From contig CAIMWO010000062.1 in assembly GCA_903845195.1 (NCBI GenBank), forward strand, positions 1 through 64,000: a stretch of 64,000 nt of DNA, given 5' to 3'. The position numbers and the translations under genes are program-made. Shown here piece after piece: positions 60,388 to 64,000 of this stretch; within the stretch, counting starts at the first letter, position 1, and each line of letters starts with the position of its first letter. A model generated the notes under the pieces. That model was not told the origin of the DNA. It saw nothing but the letters and a program-made list of their open reading frames with translations, and did not search any database. This DNA is from an uncultured Phycisphaerales bacterium. GTDB taxonomy: Bacteria; Planctomycetota; Phycisphaerae; WQYP01.

Positions 60388-60413
60388 GGCGCTCCCTGAT
60401 GGTCGCGGCTGCC
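60388..60413. repeat. REP-like element, right copy (inverted)
   Basis: GGCGCTCCCTGATGGTCGCG to GCTGCC, the mirror of the left copy. It touches the stop of the helicase gene. Confidence 0.8.
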
Positions 60414-63400
60414 TATGACAGCAGGATCTGCAGATCGTCGGCCGTGAGGGTGGAAAGCAGAGCGTTATTCTCAGAAATGATCGCATCTGCGAGATCGCGC
60501 TTGGTCTGCTGCAACTGGAGGACCTTTTCCTCAACGGTGTCCTTGGCGATGAGGCGGTAGGCGAAGACGTGGCGGGTCTGGCCGATGCGGTGGGCGCGGT
60601 CGATGGCCTGGGCTTCGACGGCAGGGTTCCACCAGGGGTCGAGGAGGAAGACGTAGTCGGCGCCGGTGAGATTGAGACCGAGGCCGCCGGCCTTGAGGGA
60701 TACGAGGAAGAGCTTGGTTTCCGGATCATTCTGGAACTGTTCGACGGGCGATTTGCGATCGCGCGTTTTGCCGTCGAGATAGGCGTAGCGGGTGTGGCTG
60801 TTGTCGAGGCGGTTGCGGACGATGGCCAGCAGGCTGGTGAACTGCGAGAAGACCAATGCCTTGTGACCTTCATCGAGAATTTCTTCGAGCTGTTCGAGCA
60901 GGACGTCGAGCTTGGCGGACGGTTCGGAGATGCGGGTCTTGTCGATCAGTCCGGCGTGGCACGAGGCCTGGCGAAGGCGGAGCAGCGCTTCGAGGACCTG
61001 CATGCGATTGGCGTTGAGCGATTTGTTGCCGCCGCCGAGGAGCGACTGGCGATAATGATCGCGGAGTTCGTCGTAGAGCGTGCGCTGTGCTTCGTCGAGT
61101 TCGCAGAGGATGGTTTGCTCGGTGCACGGCGGAAGTTCCTGCGCGACCTGTTCCTTGGTGCGGCGGAGGATGAACGGGCGAAGGGCGCGGGAGAGCAACT
61201 GGCGCGGCGTTTCATCGGGCTCATCTTCGTCAATGGAAGCCTCGGCTTCAGGCGCGGCGACGGCCGGAAGGTTGCCCGCGGGGGCGGCGGCCAGAGGTTC
61301 GGTCTTGCCGTTTTTCTTGCCGTTGGTCTGGTAGCGCGAGTCGAAGACGGCGGCAGCGCCGAGCATGCCGGGGTTGAGGAATTCGAAGAGGCTCCAGAGT
61401 TCGCCAAGATGATTCTGCACCGGCGTGCCGGAGAGGGCCAGGCGGTGTTCGGAACTGAGCAGGCGTACCGCCTTGGCGGATTCGGTCTGGGCGTTCTTGA
61501 TGGCCTGGGCTTCGTCGAGGATGGCGTAATCCCACTTGAAATCTTTGAGGAAGAGGATGTCGGAACGGAGCGTACCGTACGTGGTGAGGATAAGGTCGTA
61601 CTCGAAGAAGCGTTCAGTGGTGCGCGGACGGTTGGGGCCGGTGTGATCGAGGATGCGCAGTCCGGGAGCAAACTTGGCGGCCTCCTGTTTCCAGTTGAAG
61701 ACAAGCGATCGCGGGGCGACGACGAGCGAGGGGCGCGGCGTAAATTCCGCCTTCCCATTCTTGGCTTCGGCGCCGGCCGGCGTTTTCGTCTGCTTACCAT
61801 TGGCGCCCGCGCGCCGTGATTCCAGCAATGCGAGCACCTGGATCGTCTTACCCAGGCCCATGTCATCGGCGAGGCATCCGCCGAAGGAGAATTCGCGGAG
61901 GAACTTGAACCATCCCAGGCCGTCACGCTGATAGGGGCGAAGCTCGCCGGTGAATCCGGCCGGGGCGGGAAGTGCTTCCACGCCCGTAAAGGCGCGAAGG
62001 TGATCGCGGATGGAGAGAAAGGTTTCATCAGCCGTGGCATGAGGCTGCGATTCGAGGAGGACGTCGAGCATGCCGGCCTGGGCGCGGGAGAAGCGGATGG
62101 CCTCGGCCCCCTGTTCATCTTTGGTGGTCTGTCCGGAGCGGACGATAACCCCGTATTTTGAAAGCCATTCTTCGGGCAGTACCCCGAAGGTGCCGTCGGC
62201 AAGGCGGATGAGGTGTTCGCCCTTGCGCGCCGCAGAAAGAAGCCGCGGCAGCGGCACGACCTGATCGCCGAACTGGACGGAGCCGGTGAGATCGAACCAG
62301 TCGATGCCGGAGGCGACGCTGATACGGAAGTCGGACGCGGCGCGATAGAGCTTGCCTTCGGCTTCGACGGTCCACCCTTCGCGGATGAGGGTGGGCACGG
62401 TTCGCGGAAGGAAGCGCGCGGGAAGTTCGTAGTGGGGTTCGTGGGTGTCGGGATCGACGTTGCGACGGAACCCGGTGGATTTGAGGATGGCCAGGGCACG
62501 CGCTTCGGCAGGCTTGTCGCGGAGAATCATTTTGCGTGCGGCAGCGTCATAGACACCGGCGGCCGGGGTGTGGGCTTCGACCGGGCCGGATTCATAATCA
62601 AATAATACATCGGCGAGGACCGTTTCTTCGGATCGGCCGCTGGCGGTAAACGGGGTGTTGACGGGTTTTTTGAGAATAAGCTTGGCCCGCGGCGCGCCGA
62701 CGAGTTGCTCGAAGGCGAGCTCTTCGGGCAGATCGAGTTTGGGGACGGCCGGCAGGGTGGCGAGATTGCGGAGGAAATCCTGGCCATCGACTTTGGGCAC
62801 GTGCAGTGCACCACGGGTGGAGAAGAGGTCGATCCATTCGAGACCGCCGTTAAAGCGGATCGGCATAAGCTTGTTTTGAATACAGATGACGCCGGGCTCG
62901 CCGGGGGCCGGTTCCGAGAAGAGCTGTGCGACGGACAGCGGCATGTTGCGGTCGCCTTCGGCGAGGTGGCCTGAGAGGGTGTAATGTTTGCCATCATCGT
63001 GGGGTGAGATACGAATGAGGAAGTCGAGGGTGGTTTCATCGCTCCAGGAAACCGGGATGGGTTCGACGAAGGCGCTGGCGCGGAGGCGCGTGCGTCCAGT
63101 CTCGACCATTTCGCGGAGGAGTTTGAGACCGACGGCGCCACGAAGGACACAGGTCTTGAGGCTGGCGGAATTTTCATCGGCGGCCGAGATGGGATCCTGC
63201 GGGCGCGCGCCGACGATGCGGCCGAGGATGTCGCGATCGGCCGAGTCCGTAAAGGTGTCGATTTCGCGGGGGTCGAGGCGGAGCGGTTGGGGACGCGTCC
63301 ACCCTTCGCCGTTGCGGGTGCGTTTTTGCTGGCGTGAGAAGAGTTCCACCGTAATGGCGTGGCGGTCCTGTGCCGAGGCGACGGCATCGATGATGTAGAC

Positions 63401-63916
63401 GGCATGGCGTGCAAGACCCGCGCGGCTAGGCAAAGCTTCGGAGGCGCGGCGCGCTGCGGATTGCGCCAGGCTGGCCAGGTGGATCTTCCAGCCGGGCTTG
63501 GCGGGCCAGGCATTGGGCGAGCGCCGCTTATCCGCCCCTTCCGTGTTCCGCAGAAGCAACGGATGCGAACGGGCTTCTTCCAGCGGGCGGAATGCGCCGG
63601 ACTTGTCGGCCAGCAGAACGGTCGCCCAGATGTGCGGGCAGACGAATCCGGCGGCGCGCTGTTCGCAGGCGCAGATGGCGTTGAATTCCGTGGGGGTCCA
63701 TTCCAAGCGGGTGTCATAGTGGTCCTGGTCTAGCACGAAGCCGTGGGCCGAGGTGCGGGTGTTCTTGACCAGCAGGGCATCGCCATCGGCGATCATTTTT
63801 CGTGCGGCGGAATCGACCTGCGGCGTGACATCCTGCGCGAGGGCATCCACCAGCCGAAGGCGCGCCTGCGGCGTGGATAATGATTCAGAAGCGAGAGACT
63901 CGGATAGATCACTCAT
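60413..63916 (-). CDS. SNF2-family helicase with SWIM zinc finger
   Basis: 1167 residues. A SWIM zinc finger at 82-95 (C82-A-C84...C93-P-H95) is followed by a long beta-rich middle part. The Swi2/Snf2 motor begins near 650: LADDMGLGKTIQ (Walker A, near 685), VVAPRSLVFNWKQE, DEAQAIKN near 802 (motif II), LALSGTPVQNHLGELWSLFEFL, then the second lobe with VFSQFTSLLAIV, LKAGGLGLNLTGADYVFLLDPWWNPAVEAQAIDRAHRIGQ. Bacterial members remodel RNA polymerase or protein-DNA complexes, or take part in repair. A Glu/Asp-rich insert lies between the lobes. The frame ends at the REP-like element. Confidence 0.9.
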   Translation of the reverse strand: MSDLSESLASESLSTPQARLRLVDALAQDVTPQVDSAARKMIADGDALLVKNTRTSAHGFVLDQDHYDTRLEWTPTEFNAICACEQRAAGFVCPHIWATVLLADKSGAFRPLEEARSHPLLLRNTEGADKRRSPNAWPAKPGWKIHLASLAQSAARRASEALPSRAGLARHAVYIIDAVASAQDRHAITVELFSRQQKRTRNGEGWTRPQPLRLDPREIDTFTDSADRDILGRIVGARPQDPISAADENSASLKTCVLRGAVGLKLLREMVETGRTRLRASAFVEPIPVSWSDETTLDFLIRISPHDDGKHYTLSGHLAEGDRNMPLSVAQLFSEPAPGEPGVICIQNKLMPIRFNGGLEWIDLFSTRGALHVPKVDGQDFLRNLATLPAVPKLDLPEELAFEQLVGAPRAKLILKKPVNTPFTASGRSEETVLADVLFDYESGPVEAHTPAAGVYDAAARKMILRDKPAEARALAILKSTGFRRNVDPDTHEPHYELPARFLPRTVPTLIREGWTVEAEGKLYRAASDFRISVASGIDWFDLTGSVQFGDQVVPLPRLLSAARKGEHLIRLADGTFGVLPEEWLSKYGVIVRSGQTTKDEQGAEAIRFSRAQAGMLDVLLESQPHATADETFLSIRDHLRAFTGVEALPAPAGFTGELRPYQRDGLGWFKFLREFSFGGCLADDMGLGKTIQVLALLESRRAGANGKQTKTPAGAEAKNGKAEFTPRPSLVVAPRSLVFNWKQEAAKFAPGLRILDHTGPNRPRTTERFFEYDLILTTYGTLRSDILFLKDFKWDYAILDEAQAIKNAQTESAKAVRLLSSEHRLALSGTPVQNHLGELWSLFEFLNPGMLGAAAVFDSRYQTNGKKNGKTEPLAAAPAGNLPAVAAPEAEASIDEDEPDETPRQLLSRALRPFILRRTKEQVAQELPPCTEQTILCELDEAQRTLYDELRDHYRQSLLGGGNKSLNANRMQVLEALLRLRQASCHAGLIDKTRISEPSAKLDVLLEQLEEILDEGHKALVFSQFTSLLAIVRNRLDNSHTRYAYLDGKTRDRKSPVEQFQNDPETKLFLVSLKAGGLGLNLTGADYVFLLDPWWNPAVEAQAIDRAHRIGQTRHVFAYRLIAKDTVEEKVLQLQQTKRDLADAIISENNALLSTLTADDLQILLS

Positions 63917-64000
63917 GCGATTGAAAACGAACCTCGAAACCCCACTGGAAACCCGAGCGGGGACGGGCGTGACGAAATCGTCAGGCAGTACCCATGGATT
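63917..64000. other. Short region upstream of the helicase gene
   Basis: 84 bases to the window edge; they hold the helicase leader, with no further gene seen. Confidence 0.3.

Overview
The window looks like a chromosomal segment of a GC-rich, diderm planctomycete, most probably of the Phycisphaerae/Tepidisphaerales type. The evidence is inference from family content: a giant secreted protein built of autotransporter-type beta-strand repeats, a PEP-CTERM anchored protein, several exported proteins with a GFTLIELL prepilin leader, zinc-ribbon membrane proteins of planctomycete style, the hpnCDE squalene route and a complete Mla lipid-transport cassette. No rRNA, phage, plasmid or CRISPR is present; two tRNAs are.

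Layout. 1-6.5 kb: the 5' part of the beta-strand-repeat protein, a divergent XylR-like regulator, an ACT-domain regulator and a PEP-CTERM glutamic (G1) peptidase. 6.5-11.5 kb: a DUF1854 protein with an ABC exporter, a Nudix hydrolase and a TPR protein. 11.5-17.5 kb: dxr-rseP, a PhyH-type dioxygenase, tRNA-Glu, tadA, tRNA-Gln. 17.5-25 kb: acyltransferase, alpha/beta hydrolase and mlaFEDCA, then two small unknowns. 25-34.5 kb: a 900-residue secreted unknown, clpP, rex, a YdjC-type deacetylase, planctomycete-type membrane unknowns and a 3D-domain protein. 34.6-43 kb: a transglutaminase-like membrane protein, a VTT-rhodanese fusion, ispH, then hpnC-hpnD-hpnE. 43-50.4 kb: three prepilin-leader proteins, an aldo/keto reductase, icd and an esterase. 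50.5-64 kb: two response-regulator genes, metF, a cation diffusion facilitator, a CBS protein, two TIM-barrel isomerase-like genes, lgt, phoU, a RAYT-type transposase between inverted REP-like repeats, and a SWIM/SNF2 helicase.

Connections. dxr and ispH belong to the MEP isoprenoid pathway, and hpnCDE turns its farnesyl diphosphate product into squalene. mlaFEDCA, lgt, rseP and the MlaA lipoprotein indicate an outer membrane with lipoproteins. Most genes are ordinary housekeeping or envelope functions in short operons.

The most unusual signal is not a gene. At least sixteen short arrays of 7-bp (some 8-bp) degenerate tandem repeats, in several different sequence families, sit at gene borders. 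Some supply stop or start codons, two form inverted pairs like terminators, and three lie inside reading frames. They resemble in form the heptameric STRR repeats described in filamentous cyanobacteria. The second point of interest is the RAYT gene with its own inverted pair of REP-like elements.
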